The translations under genes and the position numbers were made by a program. The notes beneath the pieces were generated by a model, which saw only the letters and a list, made by a program, of their open reading frames with translations, did no database searches and was not told the origin of the DNA. A stretch of 64,000 nt of DNA from Alteromonas sp. BL110 (GTDB taxonomy: Bacteria; Pseudomonadota; Gammaproteobacteria; Enterobacterales; Alteromonadaceae), in contig NZ_CP031967.1 of NCBI RefSeq assembly GCF_003443615.1, positions 310,001 to 374,000 of the forward strand. Direction: 5' to 3'. Shown here one piece after another: positions 17,651-26,217 of this stretch. Position 1 is the first letter of the stretch; every line of letters begins with the position of its first letter.

Positions 17651-18643
17651 CTATTCTACGGTAACTACGACTTTACCCACAGCTTTACCACTTGCCAGAC
17701 GGTCATGTGCCTGTGCTATCTGCTCAAAAGAGAAATTTTCCGCGTCTATAATAGGTTTAAGCGCACCAGCATCTACAATGCTCGCCAACTGTTTAAGTGT
17801 TTCACCATGCGCTTCTCGGCCCACGTTGTGAATCATAGGAAGTAGCATAAACACCACGTTTAAACTTAAACCGCGAAAGTGAACGGGTGACAAGTCGGTC
17901 TCTAATAAAGATAAAGTAGTAGACACCTGCCCATTAAGCTTGGCTGCTGCGAATGAGTTTTGAAGATTATTACCACCTACGGTATCGAAAATAACGTCAA
18001 AGCCATTACCATCTGTGTATTTATTTACGTAATCTTCAACTGATTCACTACGATAATCGATGTAAGTTGCAGCTAAAGATTCAATAATGTCTTCTTGCTC
18101 ATCAGAGCCACCTGTGGCAAATACAGTAGCCTTCATATACTTGGCAAGTTGTACTGCAATATGGCCTACTCCACCAGCACCGCCATGAACAAGTACTTTT
18201 TGCCCCTCACCGGTGAGTGCGCGAGTTAGTCCCTCAAACGCAGTAATACCAACAAGAGGAATGGCTGCCGCTTCTTTCATTGAAAGAGAAGCTGGCTTGT
18301 GAGCGATAAGGCGAACATCGGCAAGCATTTTTTCGGCAAGTGAACCTTGTAAATCACCCAAACCACCTGCACAGCCGTAAACCTCATCGCCTACTTTATA
18401 TTCAGTTACACCCTCACCAACAGCTTCAATGGTACCTGCGAAATCCATACCCAGAACACCATTGGGTAACTGTGGAGCAAAAGGTAAATCAGCACCCGAC
18501 TGACGAATCATCATATCGATTGTGTTAACGCTGCTTGCTGCAATACGCACAATAACGTGACCTGCCTTTACGGTAGGCTCTGCAATATCGTTTTGCGTAA
18601 ATTGTTCAGAACCGCCAAATTCGTTTATTACCATCGCTTTCAT
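17651..18643 (-). CDS. Zinc-independent MDR quinone oxidoreductase / enoyl reductase-like protein
   Basis: A 330-residue medium-chain dehydrogenase/reductase, presumably NADPH-dependent. The GroES-like N-terminal domain (MKAMVINEFGGSEQF; GMDFAGTIEAVGEGV) is followed by a Rossmann domain with VHGGAGGVGHIAVQLAKY. The catalytic and structural zinc ligands of true alcohol dehydrogenases are absent (there is no GHE motif), so it belongs with the quinone oxidoreductase group. Ribosome site AAAGGAG sits before ATG 18643. It is divergent from a LysR gene, which is therefore a likely regulator. The substrate is unknown. Confidence 0.87.
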   Translation of the reverse strand: MKAMVINEFGGSEQFTQNDIAEPTVKAGHVIVRIAASSVNTIDMMIRQSGADLPFAPQLPNGVLGMDFAGTIEAVGEGVTEYKVGDEVYGCAGGLGDLQGSLAEKMLADVRLIAHKPASLSMKEAAAIPLVGITAFEGLTRALTGEGQKVLVHGGAGGVGHIAVQLAKYMKATVFATGGSDEQEDIIESLAATYIDYRSESVEDYVNKYTDGNGFDVIFDTVGGNNLQNSFAAAKLNGQVSTTLSLLETDLSPVHFRGLSLNVVFMLLPMIHNVGREAHGETLKQLASIVDAGALKPIIDAENFSFEQIAQAHDRLASGKAVGKVVVTVE

Positions 18644-18759
18644 GATTAAGCTCCTTTAAAGCCTGTTGTATGAGTACAGAACTAATCATAAACACTAGAA
18701 CTCCAGATGATAATTAGTGTATAAAGGCATACAGTTTTTAGATTTTATTGATAATCCTA

Positions 18760-19674
18760 ATGAACATAGAACACCTTAAGCTTTTTGTGCGTATCGCGAG
18801 CACTGCAAACATCAGCCTAGCTGGGCGTGAGCTCAACATTTCACCTGCAGTGGCGAGTGCGCACATTGGTAAGCTTGAAGAAACGCTTGGGGTTCGATTA
18901 ATTCACAGAACTACCCGAAAAGTATCGCTTACCGACGATGGAAAGCTTTTTCTTCCCCATGCTCAAGAAGTGCTAGACAGCATTGAAACTGCACAAGCTG
19001 CTGTGGGTAGCGGGGCACAAACGCCTCACGGGACATTGCGCGTTACCGCCCCTGCTTCATTTGGTCGAATGCATTTAGTACCTGCGATTCCTGAATTTTT
19101 AGAACAATACCCAAAGCTAAATATCGACTTCCGATTCAGCGACAGTATTTTGGACGTGGTAGAAGGTGGCTTTGATGTTGCCATTCGCGATGCAGAATTG
19201 AAAGACTCAAATTTACACGCGAAAAAACTTGCTGATGACAAACGTATTATTGTCGCCGCCAAAAGCTATATAGATAAATACGGCGTGCCTGAAACACCAT
19301 CTGATTTAAAAAACCACAAAATAGTAAACCTTACCGGGCTAGAAGTGTGGGACTTTAAGGGAGCCCATGGGGTTACCTCGGTGAAAACGCCTAATCATTT
19401 GCGTATGGATAATGGTGAAGCGGTGCGCGATGCCTGTATTCAAGGCTGCGGTATAACCCTTACTGCTACTTGGTGCAGCTCTCCATATCTGGAGAAAGGC
19501 GAGCTAGTACAGATACTACAAGATTACCCGCTTGCTACCGACTGTGCGTTATGGGCAGTGTATCCTAGCAACCGTTTATTAGCCCCCAAAGTACGCGCAT
19601 TTATTGATTTCTTAGCCGACCGCTTTAGCGGCACACCTTATTGGGATGAAGAGCTAAACGGTGTTGTAGTGTGA
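18760..19674 (+). CDS. LysR-family transcriptional regulator
   Basis: About 304 residues. The N-terminal winged helix-turn-helix reads MNIEHLKLFVRIASTANISL and continues to LGVRLIHRTTRKVSLTDDG. The C-terminal substrate-binding domain (GTLRVTAPASFGRMHLVPAI onward) is of the CrgA/DsdC-like aliphatic group. The frame opens at TTG 18748, but ATG 18760 gives the standard start. It is divergent from the quinone oxidoreductase across a 116-bp gap, a common LysR layout with the adjacent gene as target; inducer and exact operator are not readable from the sequence. Confidence 0.92.
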   Translation: MNIEHLKLFVRIASTANISLAGRELNISPAVASAHIGKLEETLGVRLIHRTTRKVSLTDDGKLFLPHAQEVLDSIETAQAAVGSGAQTPHGTLRVTAPASFGRMHLVPAIPEFLEQYPKLNIDFRFSDSILDVVEGGFDVAIRDAELKDSNLHAKKLADDKRIIVAAKSYIDKYGVPETPSDLKNHKIVNLTGLEVWDFKGAHGVTSVKTPNHLRMDNGEAVRDACIQGCGITLTATWCSSPYLEKGELVQILQDYPLATDCALWAVYPSNRLLAPKVRAFIDFLADRFSGTPYWDEELNGVVV

Positions 19675-19842
19675 AACCGTATCAGTTAAAAAAAATCATG
19701 TTTTAGCTTCTTATTTTTTTAAACAAAAATCACAAATTTTTCAGTCACTTCTTAGTTTCTCTACTATGCTTGTACTAAAGTAATATCGTCACCATGCATT
19801 GCTTTAGGCAACATTTATCACAGACTTTGAATTAGGTAAATA

Positions 19843-21087
19843 ATGATGAAAAAGCCGTACTCGTTCTTCGCGGCCATCTTCAGTTTGCTGTTGGCTAACT
19901 GCACGTCAGCAGAACAAAACAAGTTAGATATTAGCGGTTTTGGTACCTTAGCCACGGCTACTGCTGATACCAACAAATATCAATTTCGCACCGACCGTTC
20001 ACAAGCAGAATTTGCTAAAAAGGATGGCTTTGCATATAAGCCGTTGAGTTTAATTGGTGTGCAGCTTGATTACAGTGTAACAAGCAACCTCGACTTTGTA
20101 GGACAATTTGTTTATCGAGAACAAGATGAGCAGAATCTCGATTCCATCACCCAAATGGCCTTTTTGAGGTACGACATCTCGCCGGCGTGGCAAGTAAGAG
20201 CGGGTAGATTAGCAGCGGATATTTTTCATTTTAGTGATACCAGAGACGTTTCTATCGCTTATCCTTGGGTAAAGGTACCTACTGAAGTTTACGGTATTGT
20301 ACCCGCTAGGAGTTTCGATGGTGCCGACATAAGTTACACCGCGCCCTTTAGCGACTTCAATTTGTCAATCAAAGGCTTTTGGGGAAGCGGTGAAAGCGAT
20401 TTTACCAGCGGCGATTATAGCCCGATAACATTTAACGATTTACGCTCATTAGGCATTGAATTTGTAGCTTTTGACTGGAGCGTAGCGCTAAAACATACCC
20501 AAACTGAAGCTAAAAACGACAATGCTGACTCCGCGTTCGTTTCCACTTCCGTTGCACAGCTTCAGCCTTTTTGGAGCGGTGCCAATGCGTTTGCCGATTC
20601 ATTAAGCTTACGCGGCGCTACAATTCAATACACTTCTTTGTACTTTAATCGTTTCTTGGGTGATTGGGACCTATCTGGAGAACTATCCTATATAGATTCA
20701 GACTCTATCGCACTGAGACCTTCTTTTAACGGCTTTCTCAATCTTAGCTATCTTTACGGAGCCCACACTTTCTATGCGCTGTATTCTTTTGCAGAGGCTG
20801 ATCCGTACTACCTTAGTGAAGAGCAGCCAGGCTTCCCAATAAACGCGAATACTGCCGAGTTAGCTATTTTTGTAGAAGAAGTAGCAAGCACGCTAGCACA
20901 TCGCCAGCAATCGTTTTCTGTGGGTTGGCGATGGGACTTACGAGAAAACCTAGCGTTTAAAGCGCAAGTTGAACGAACTGACATCAAAGCAAGAGGCACC
21001 GGGCTTCGAGCACGCGATGGTTTAGTTGTTGACGATGAAGAGGGTGTCGCGCACACCTTATTCCTCGCTTTAAGCTTTAGCTTTTAA
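19843..21087 (+). CDS. Outer-membrane porin-like beta-barrel protein
   Basis: A 414-residue exported protein. The signal peptide runs to about residue 23 (FFAAIFSLLLANCTSA); a Cys lies near its end, but the context is not a clean lipobox. The mature part begins with a barrel-type strand (KLDISGFGTLATATA), contains alternating aromatic strands and ends in Phe (LFLALSFSF), the C-terminal signature for outer-membrane assembly. I recognise no specific porin family and the substrate is unknown. It is the first of three tightly packed genes: 10 bases separate it from a small binding-protein-like gene, then a cyclase. ATG 19843 or 19846 both follow an AGG. Confidence 0.75.
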   Translation: MMKKPYSFFAAIFSLLLANCTSAEQNKLDISGFGTLATATADTNKYQFRTDRSQAEFAKKDGFAYKPLSLIGVQLDYSVTSNLDFVGQFVYREQDEQNLDSITQMAFLRYDISPAWQVRAGRLAADIFHFSDTRDVSIAYPWVKVPTEVYGIVPARSFDGADISYTAPFSDFNLSIKGFWGSGESDFTSGDYSPITFNDLRSLGIEFVAFDWSVALKHTQTEAKNDNADSAFVSTSVAQLQPFWSGANAFADSLSLRGATIQYTSLYFNRFLGDWDLSGELSYIDSDSIALRPSFNGFLNLSYLYGAHTFYALYSFAEADPYYLSEEQPGFPINANTAELAIFVEEVASTLAHRQQSFSVGWRWDLRENLAFKAQVERTDIKARGTGLRARDGLVVDDEEGVAHTLFLALSFSF

Positions 21088-21097
21088 GGGGAGGAGC

Positions 21098-21541
21098 ATG
21101 AAATTATTTAAACGCCTCCCCTTGATAATTGCTTTAGCGCTGCTAATGCAATGCACAACTTTCATGGCACAAGCGCAAGAAAAAATTGTCGTTGTCACTA
21201 ACCTTAATAATGATCTACAGGTATTGGATAAAAAAGGCTTAATTGATTTATTTATGGGTAAATACTCGGCGTTCCCCAATGGAAAAGAAGCCACGCCTAT
21301 TGATGTAGAACTAGATTCCGAATTAAAAAGCCAGTTTTACAAGTCTTTGGTTGGGCTCCCCCTTGCAAGGGTGAATGCCTACTGGTCGCGACTTAAATTT
21401 TCAGGCCGCGTTAAACCTCCTGCGGTGGAACAAACCCTCGACGATATCAAGCGACGGCTTGAGCAAGACGAATCGGCGCTAGCTTATGTGTATGAGTCGA
21501 CTGTGACCGACAGTATGAAGGTAGTATACCGTTTTGATTAA
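21098..21541 (+). CDS. Short periplasmic PstS-like (phosphate-binding-like) protein
   Basis: A 147-residue exported protein with a signal peptide (RLPLIIALALLMQC..., cleavage probably after AQA). The mature part resembles one lobe of the phosphate ABC transporter binding protein family: EKIVVVTNLNNDLQVLDKKG, then LIDLFMGKYSAFPNG and SALAYVYES near the end. It is far shorter than PstS (about 320), so it lacks a complete two-lobe pocket and is unlikely to feed a transporter; none is nearby. A strong GGGGAGGAG precedes ATG, and its stop (TAA 21539-21541) is one base before the cyclase ATG at 21543, implying coupled translation. A sensory role toward the cyclase is inferred. Confidence 0.72.
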   Translation: MKLFKRLPLIIALALLMQCTTFMAQAQEKIVVVTNLNNDLQVLDKKGLIDLFMGKYSAFPNGKEATPIDVELDSELKSQFYKSLVGLPLARVNAYWSRLKFSGRVKPPAVEQTLDDIKRRLEQDESALAYVYESTVTDSMKVVYRFD

Positions 21542-21542
21542 C

Positions 21543-23138
21543 ATGCAAGGTCTGGGGTTTCGTTTTTCGCTGTTTCTAGTCGCAGCGGCAATGATAGTGG
21601 TATTTACTACCGCTGAGTTCTTTTATCGTGTCACGTATGAAAACGAAATAAGCGAAGCTAACAGCGATATTGAAGAGCTTTACCAAACCGTTGGCGCAAC
21701 CGCATCCATCGCCGCCTTCTTAGAAGATGAAGACTTGGCCACAGAAGCTATTAATGGCTTAGTTAAAACTGACAAAATTTTAGCGGCCTCGATAAAAAGC
21801 GAAGCCCTTTACTACCAAACGAATGTGACTGAAGCTATTAATAAAGGCACTAAACCTAGGGTGTTTGTGGTCAGGCATCCTTTTATGCCAGAAGAATCAC
21901 TTGCTGAGGTGAATGTCTACCCCAACTTTGAATACATTATTCACCAAGCAGAAAAAACCAGTACCGATAACAGCTACTCACTGTACGCTGAAGCCTTAGT
22001 AGTTGGCATAGTGGCATTGATAATCACCTATTACATCATTATTTCCCCTATGTTACGAGTAGGCCGCTCTTTACACCAAATCACGCCTGGAACATCTCAG
22101 AGGATCCCAACGCCTAAATATCACTCCCGCAGTGAAATAGGTAAACTCGTTTACGACACCAATCAGCTACTGAATAAAGTTGAAGAGCAATTTACCCAGG
22201 AGCGTCAGCTTAGAGAAGAAATAGAGTTTCTTGAAAAGCGATTTAGAATGCTGTTTGAGAACGCCAAAACTGCAACCGTGTTAATGACTGAAAATGGCAT
22301 GATAGAGCTTCGCAACGATGCGTTTAATGATTTAGTAGAGAAGACGGGGCTTCGGATAAAGCAAGGCTACGGCGAGCTGTTAGATGAGCTATTCGACACT
22401 CCTGAGGCAATGAAGTCTGCGCTTAAAGAGGCCTTTGCGCGAAACGAGTTTGCTACAGGTGAGTACAAGTTAAAAAGCAGCGCAAATAACAGTGCTATTT
22501 GGGTTCAACTTATTGCTAGCCCATTGTTGACAGAAGAAAATGAACGTTACTACCAGCTTACGTTAAATGATATTTCGAGTCGTAGGCAAGAGTTACAAAA
22601 GCTTGCGCTGCAAGCAGACTTCGACGCCTTAACGGGTATCTATAATAGAAATGGTGGTGAAAAGCTCATTGCTAAACTCATGAGAAAAGAGCATCAGTTT
22701 GCTTTAGCTCTAATCGATCTTAATGGATTTAAAGCAGTAAACGATATTTACGGCCACGACGCAGGCGATGAGGTGCTCATTTTTGTTGCTGAACAATTAA
22801 AAGAAAAAATACGCAAAAACGATGTCGCTATACGTTGGGGCGGCGATGAATTTATGATGTTACTGCAAGCTGATGATGAAGAGTCTGTAAAAAGCGTTAT
22901 AGAAAAAGTGAATACTGGTGTTAAACAACCTTTTTATTTTAATAACGATAGCAAGCCGACTGTAGTCTCAATGAGCGTCGGCGTGGCTTTTTACCCTCAA
23001 ACAAGTCGCAATTTGCATGCCCTAATTAAGCTGGCCGATATTGCTATGTACAAAGCGAAACAAAATAAGATATCGGCGCCAGACGACTACCTTATCTTTG
23101 CAAACCAATGCCGGCTAGACGATGAAGATATGAGTTAG
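21543..23138 (+). CDS. Membrane diguanylate cyclase with CHASE8-like sensor, HAMP and PAS
   Basis: About 531 residues. Order: TM helix 7-27, periplasmic segment of about 120 residues resembling the CHASE8 sensor (TASIAAFLEDEDLATEAING), TM helix near 150-170, HAMP (SPMLRVGRSLHQITPG), a coiled linker, PAS (FRMLFENAKTATVLMTENG) and GGDEF (433-437, GGDEF exact). An inhibitory site RKND lies five residues ahead of GGDEF. The layout resembles YfiN (CHASE8-HAMP-GGDEF) plus a PAS. The preceding gene encodes a small periplasmic protein, so the pair could form a periplasmic-signal-to-c-di-GMP switch; that is inference. The frame opens at TTG 21534; ATG 21543 is chosen because it follows the upstream stop by one base. 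Confidence 0.9.
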   Translation: MQGLGFRFSLFLVAAAMIVVFTTAEFFYRVTYENEISEANSDIEELYQTVGATASIAAFLEDEDLATEAINGLVKTDKILAASIKSEALYYQTNVTEAINKGTKPRVFVVRHPFMPEESLAEVNVYPNFEYIIHQAEKTSTDNSYSLYAEALVVGIVALIITYYIIISPMLRVGRSLHQITPGTSQRIPTPKYHSRSEIGKLVYDTNQLLNKVEEQFTQERQLREEIEFLEKRFRMLFENAKTATVLMTENGMIELRNDAFNDLVEKTGLRIKQGYGELLDELFDTPEAMKSALKEAFARNEFATGEYKLKSSANNSAIWVQLIASPLLTEENERYYQLTLNDISSRRQELQKLALQADFDALTGIYNRNGGEKLIAKLMRKEHQFALALIDLNGFKAVNDIYGHDAGDEVLIFVAEQLKEKIRKNDVAIRWGGDEFMMLLQADDEESVKSVIEKVNTGVKQPFYFNNDSKPTVVSMSVGVAFYPQTSRNLHALIKLADIAMYKAKQNKISAPDDYLIFANQCRLDDEDMS

Positions 23139-23153
23139 CGAGCCTCAAGCCCC

Positions 23154-23927
23154 CTAATACTTAACCAACATCCTACTTTCAATACTCTTGCGTACGATAT
23201 TGTCGGCAGCGCCCTTTTCCTTCATATCTAAAGCACTGTGGGCCAAATAAGGTAAGCCTTTATTGTCGTATATATTAAAAATGATAGCTTCATCCACCTG
23301 CATTTTCGATTTGTAGAACCAACGATGTTGACGGTTTGCCGCCACGCCCAAAATCTCTCCCTGACGGTCTGGGTATTTTAGAGCAATAGTCATCCAGTCT
23401 TCATCGTTCATAGAGTCTGGGCAAATAAAGCCTAACGGCGATGACATTATAGTGTCTTCTACCGGTCGCCAAATATTTACAAAGCCAAAATGTCCCTTGT
23501 TGTATTCAGCCGCTTTTTGTTCGCCCACTAAGTCAATAAGGCGTTGTTGAATTCCTTTTTCGCTGTAATCGTTATGAACATTTCTGGCTGGCCGCCGAGA
23601 AGCGCTTTCATCGTCTATACGAATGGTATGGTCGAACACGAGTACGTCTTTTGCACTGACATGTGTGGACAGCAATGTTTGAATTTCTTTGTTGTACACT
23701 TGTTCTTGTTCAGCCGTGAACGGATAAGCCACCGCATTCAGTTTTTCTAAAAAGGTTATTCCATGGACCTCAAAAACCGTGTTTGTTTGGCTTTCTCTAA
23801 GGTCGCAAACGTTAACACCCGTTGTATCTAACTCAGGCGAGACCAAATTGCCGTCTATACCGTCCACGTCAAATTCAAAAGCCTGAGTAAAAGGCTTCTT
23901 AACATGATAATTTACAGATGCATTCAT
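23154..23927 (-). CDS. CmcJ/NvfI (AsaB)-family oxidoreductase
   Basis: A 257-residue cytoplasmic protein. The sequence pattern is that of the CmcJ/NvfI/AsaB group: VFDHTIRIDD, then RPARNVHNDYSEKG with the His-x-Asp pair, VNIWRPVEDTIMSSPLGF, and QHRWFYKSKMQVDEAIIFN followed by AHSAL. Members act in fungal and actinobacterial natural-product pathways (cephamycin CmcJ, novofumigatonin NvfI) and are related to Fe(II)/2OG oxygenases. The role in a marine bacterium is unknown. The gene is divergent from another putative Fe(II)/2OG oxygenase with a 398-bp gap. The start ATG 23927 lies just downstream of a purine-rich GGGGGAAGC stretch. Confidence 0.8.
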   Translation of the reverse strand: MNASVNYHVKKPFTQAFEFDVDGIDGNLVSPELDTTGVNVCDLRESQTNTVFEVHGITFLEKLNAVAYPFTAEQEQVYNKEIQTLLSTHVSAKDVLVFDHTIRIDDESASRRPARNVHNDYSEKGIQQRLIDLVGEQKAAEYNKGHFGFVNIWRPVEDTIMSSPLGFICPDSMNDEDWMTIALKYPDRQGEILGVAANRQHRWFYKSKMQVDEAIIFNIYDNKGLPYLAHSALDMKEKGAADNIVRKSIESRMLVKY

Positions 23928-24325
23928 ATCGCTTCCCCCGAAAAAGTAAAAATCACCGGAATACTGGGTTTTGAAACCTACCCAACCCGTTTAGGGGGCG
24001 AACTATACCCGTAGCAAAAAATATGAAAAACCACTTACAGGCTGAAGCAGTATTTAGATTATGTTGATAATCTCCTTTCGCTAGCACTTAACATATTCTG
24101 AAAGCAGTTAATAACTAAGCGGCAGAGAAACCGACCGTTAGTTTTCTTCAACTATAAGCGTGAACAAGGCTGTGAATGTCTAATTATCAAAATAAACTAA
24201 ATACTGACTCAATAAATAACGCATTTTTATATTTTTGAAAGTGAAATATTCTTCAATCATCAAATGGCACACAACCTAATAAGTCTTTTAGGGTTGGTCG
24301 TGACACAATAAATTGGAGATCAAAT
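23928..24325. other. 398-bp divergent promoter region between two oxygenase genes
   Basis: No gene is supported here. The region must hold both divergent promoters. It is AT-rich in its right half and contains a perfect 7-4-7 inverted repeat at 24056-24073. I see no sure sigma-70 promoter. Confidence 0.5.
24056..24073. promoter_or_regulatory. Perfect inverted repeat, candidate operator
   Basis: AGATTAT, GTTG, ATAATCT: a perfect 7-bp dyad with 4-bp centre, roughly midway between the divergent oxygenase starts. It is the size of a typical dimeric repressor site and has no T-run, so it is not a terminator. The dyad is seen; the function is inferred. Confidence 0.4.
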
Positions 24326-25282
24326 ATGTCTGATGTAAAAAGCTATGTAGAAAACACTGGTACTGAAATAGAGTCAGTAGGAGCGCTGCAACAGGCTCGT
24401 GCGCTTACCCTTCCTTCAAGAGATGAAATGCTTAAACGAGCACCGTCCGTACAAAGATTTTGGGATACCAACCGTTCGCTATTAGAAAAAGCATGGAAAG
24501 AGTGGGATGTGCAAAACGAACCATTAGCTGAGTGGGTAACCGAAAGTTTGATAAGCGAGCCACTTCGCAATGCTGTCACGCTAGCGTGGGAAGACCCAGC
24601 AAAAGAACAAGCAGTGGCAGATTTGTGGGAGGAAGTCGTGCCAGGTGTATACCAAGCTCAGCTGTTCGATGTCGACAAACTGCAATTATTGCGAAATTAT
24701 CTTGACGGTGTAGCTGATGCGGGTATTCCCGTTCGCCCTCCTTATGGTATTGCTTTGAATCGCAACGGCGGCATGCTAGATGCACGCTCTGAAGGGTATT
24801 TAGCAGCGCCAACGTTCCAAGACTTTTATAACGTGATCATGGACAAATACATGCGTCCTATATCTCGCTTATTGTTCCCTGAGGTCATGGGATTCGATAG
24901 CCAAACCTTCGGATTTTCAATCCAATATCAAGAAGGTATGGATACATCGCTTCGCCCGCATACTGATGCGTCTGCAGCGACAATGAATGTAAACCTTAAC
25001 GTGCCAGGGGAAACCTTTAAAGGGTCGGAAGTAGACTTCTTTAATCAGAACACGGGAAAAGTGACACGTACGGTGTTTGAACCTGGTGTTGCTATGCTGC
25101 ATAGAGGCAGCGTACCTCACGCCGTACAGCCTATTACTGGCGGCAGTAGAACCAATATGGTGTTGTGGTTATATGGTAATAGTATGCAAATACCACGAGG
25201 CGCTTTGCCGACGTCGAAAGCGGTTGCTAAATCGAGGTGGACAGTTCCCAACACGCCAAAAGATAGTTTTGCACCTTTCTAA
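24326..25282 (+). CDS. Putative Fe(II)/2-oxoglutarate-dependent oxygenase
   Basis: A 318-residue soluble protein of no family I can name with confidence. The C-terminal half shows the double-stranded-helix metal signature: His212-x-Asp214 (RPHTDAS), distal His265 (GSVPHAVQP) and Arg275 ten residues later (GSRTNM), the spacing expected for iron and 2OG binding. The N-terminal 150 residues are helical and unfamiliar; the YLDGVADAGIPVRPPYGIALNR stretch precedes the core. TTGGAGATCAAAT before ATG is a good ribosome site. It is divergent from a CmcJ-like gene; shared regulation is possible. Prolyl/lysyl-type hydroxylation of a protein or small molecule would fit, but the substrate is unknown. Confidence 0.68.
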   Translation: MSDVKSYVENTGTEIESVGALQQARALTLPSRDEMLKRAPSVQRFWDTNRSLLEKAWKEWDVQNEPLAEWVTESLISEPLRNAVTLAWEDPAKEQAVADLWEEVVPGVYQAQLFDVDKLQLLRNYLDGVADAGIPVRPPYGIALNRNGGMLDARSEGYLAAPTFQDFYNVIMDKYMRPISRLLFPEVMGFDSQTFGFSIQYQEGMDTSLRPHTDASAATMNVNLNVPGETFKGSEVDFFNQNTGKVTRTVFEPGVAMLHRGSVPHAVQPITGGSRTNMVLWLYGNSMQIPRGALPTSKAVAKSRWTVPNTPKDSFAPF

Positions 25283-25286
25283 TACG

Positions 25287-25323
25287 AAAAAAAGCCGAGT
25301 TATTTATTAACTCGGCTTTCCTT
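25287..25323. terminator. Bidirectional terminator after the oxygenase gene
   Basis: AAAGCCGAGTTA (25291-25302) pairs with TAACTCGGCTTT (25308-25319), a 12-bp stem with A-run before and T-rich tail after. It lies between the convergent oxygenase and cytochrome b561 genes. Confidence 0.88.
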
Positions 25324-25383
25324 TCAGCTTTGAGTTTCTAACTCAATGCTGCGCTATAAAGAAGAATTTGAGTGTTTCACACT

Positions 25384-25950
25384 TTATTCATTAATTGTTT
25401 TGCCCAGCATACGCTTTAACGTACCGTCTTTGTCAATAATGTGGTGCTTAAGTGCGCCAGCAATGTGTAGCAATAAAGCAACAATAACGGTATATCCGAG
25501 ATAGAAGTGAATAGTGCCTCCTAACTTCGATAACTCATAATTAATCGGTAAGGTTTTTTCTGGGTCATCTACGCTAAAGTTTTGAGCAAATACTTCTAAT
25601 CCGAACACGGATAGACCGTGACCACCCAATACTGACGTCATCAACCCTGAAATAGGCATTAATAAAGTAGCTATGATCAAAACCCAATGAACGATAGATG
25701 CAAGCTTGTGCTCAATTGGCTTGTAGTTCGATGCAGGGCTGGGCCAACCATTTTTCATTCGCCATATAACGCGGGCTATCGCGACTATTAGCACAAGAAA
25801 ACCAAATGCCTTATGCCAATTAAATAGCTCGTAGACATTGTTCTCTGTCATGTAGATACCTGTGGCAAGTAACCCTATAATGGTTAATCCCACCAGCCAA
25901 TGTAGAATGACCGTAGTAGTAGCAAATTTGTTATAACTATCGTACTGCAT
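25384..25950 (-). CDS. Cytochrome b561-family membrane protein
   Basis: About 188 residues with four hydrophobic segments. Conserved His are seen in or beside the helices: VILHWLVG (TM1), FNWHKAFGF (TM2), VHWVLII (TM3) and IHFYLG/LLLHIAGALKHH (TM4), as in the b561 type that binds two hemes b and shuttles electrons across the inner membrane. The longest frame starts at 25995 (MENVVLG), but ATG 25950 (MQYDSYNKFATTTV) is preferred: GGAG lies about 10 bases upstream and the family usually begins a few residues before TM1. The partner and electron source are not evident. Confidence 0.88.
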   Translation of the reverse strand: MQYDSYNKFATTTVILHWLVGLTIIGLLATGIYMTENNVYELFNWHKAFGFLVLIVAIARVIWRMKNGWPSPASNYKPIEHKLASIVHWVLIIATLLMPISGLMTSVLGGHGLSVFGLEVFAQNFSVDDPEKTLPINYELSKLGGTIHFYLGYTVIVALLLHIAGALKHHIIDKDGTLKRMLGKTINE

Positions 25951-26217
25951 GCTTTTCTCACTCCAATTGTTCATACCAAGAACTACGTTTTCCATAAAGC
26001 GTATCTTGGCACTTTATATTTCCTTACACATTGTAAGGAATTATCTGAAGGTACTAAAGTAAATTTGATTAGCAAATTCAAGGCCAGCAATTTCGAGGGC
26101 GCTTTTAAAAGCAAGTGAAGATTCATTGAGATGGATGTGAGTATATGGGGGCCGGAACTCCCCCTACAGCGTTTCATTTGCCGGTGGCGTGCATCTAGCA
26201 CTGCCAAAAAAGCATAG

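Noticed and set aside
25983..26207. 74-codon frame between the cytochrome b561 and SDR genes
   Set aside because: Weak start, odd composition and no family resemblance; more likely non-coding.
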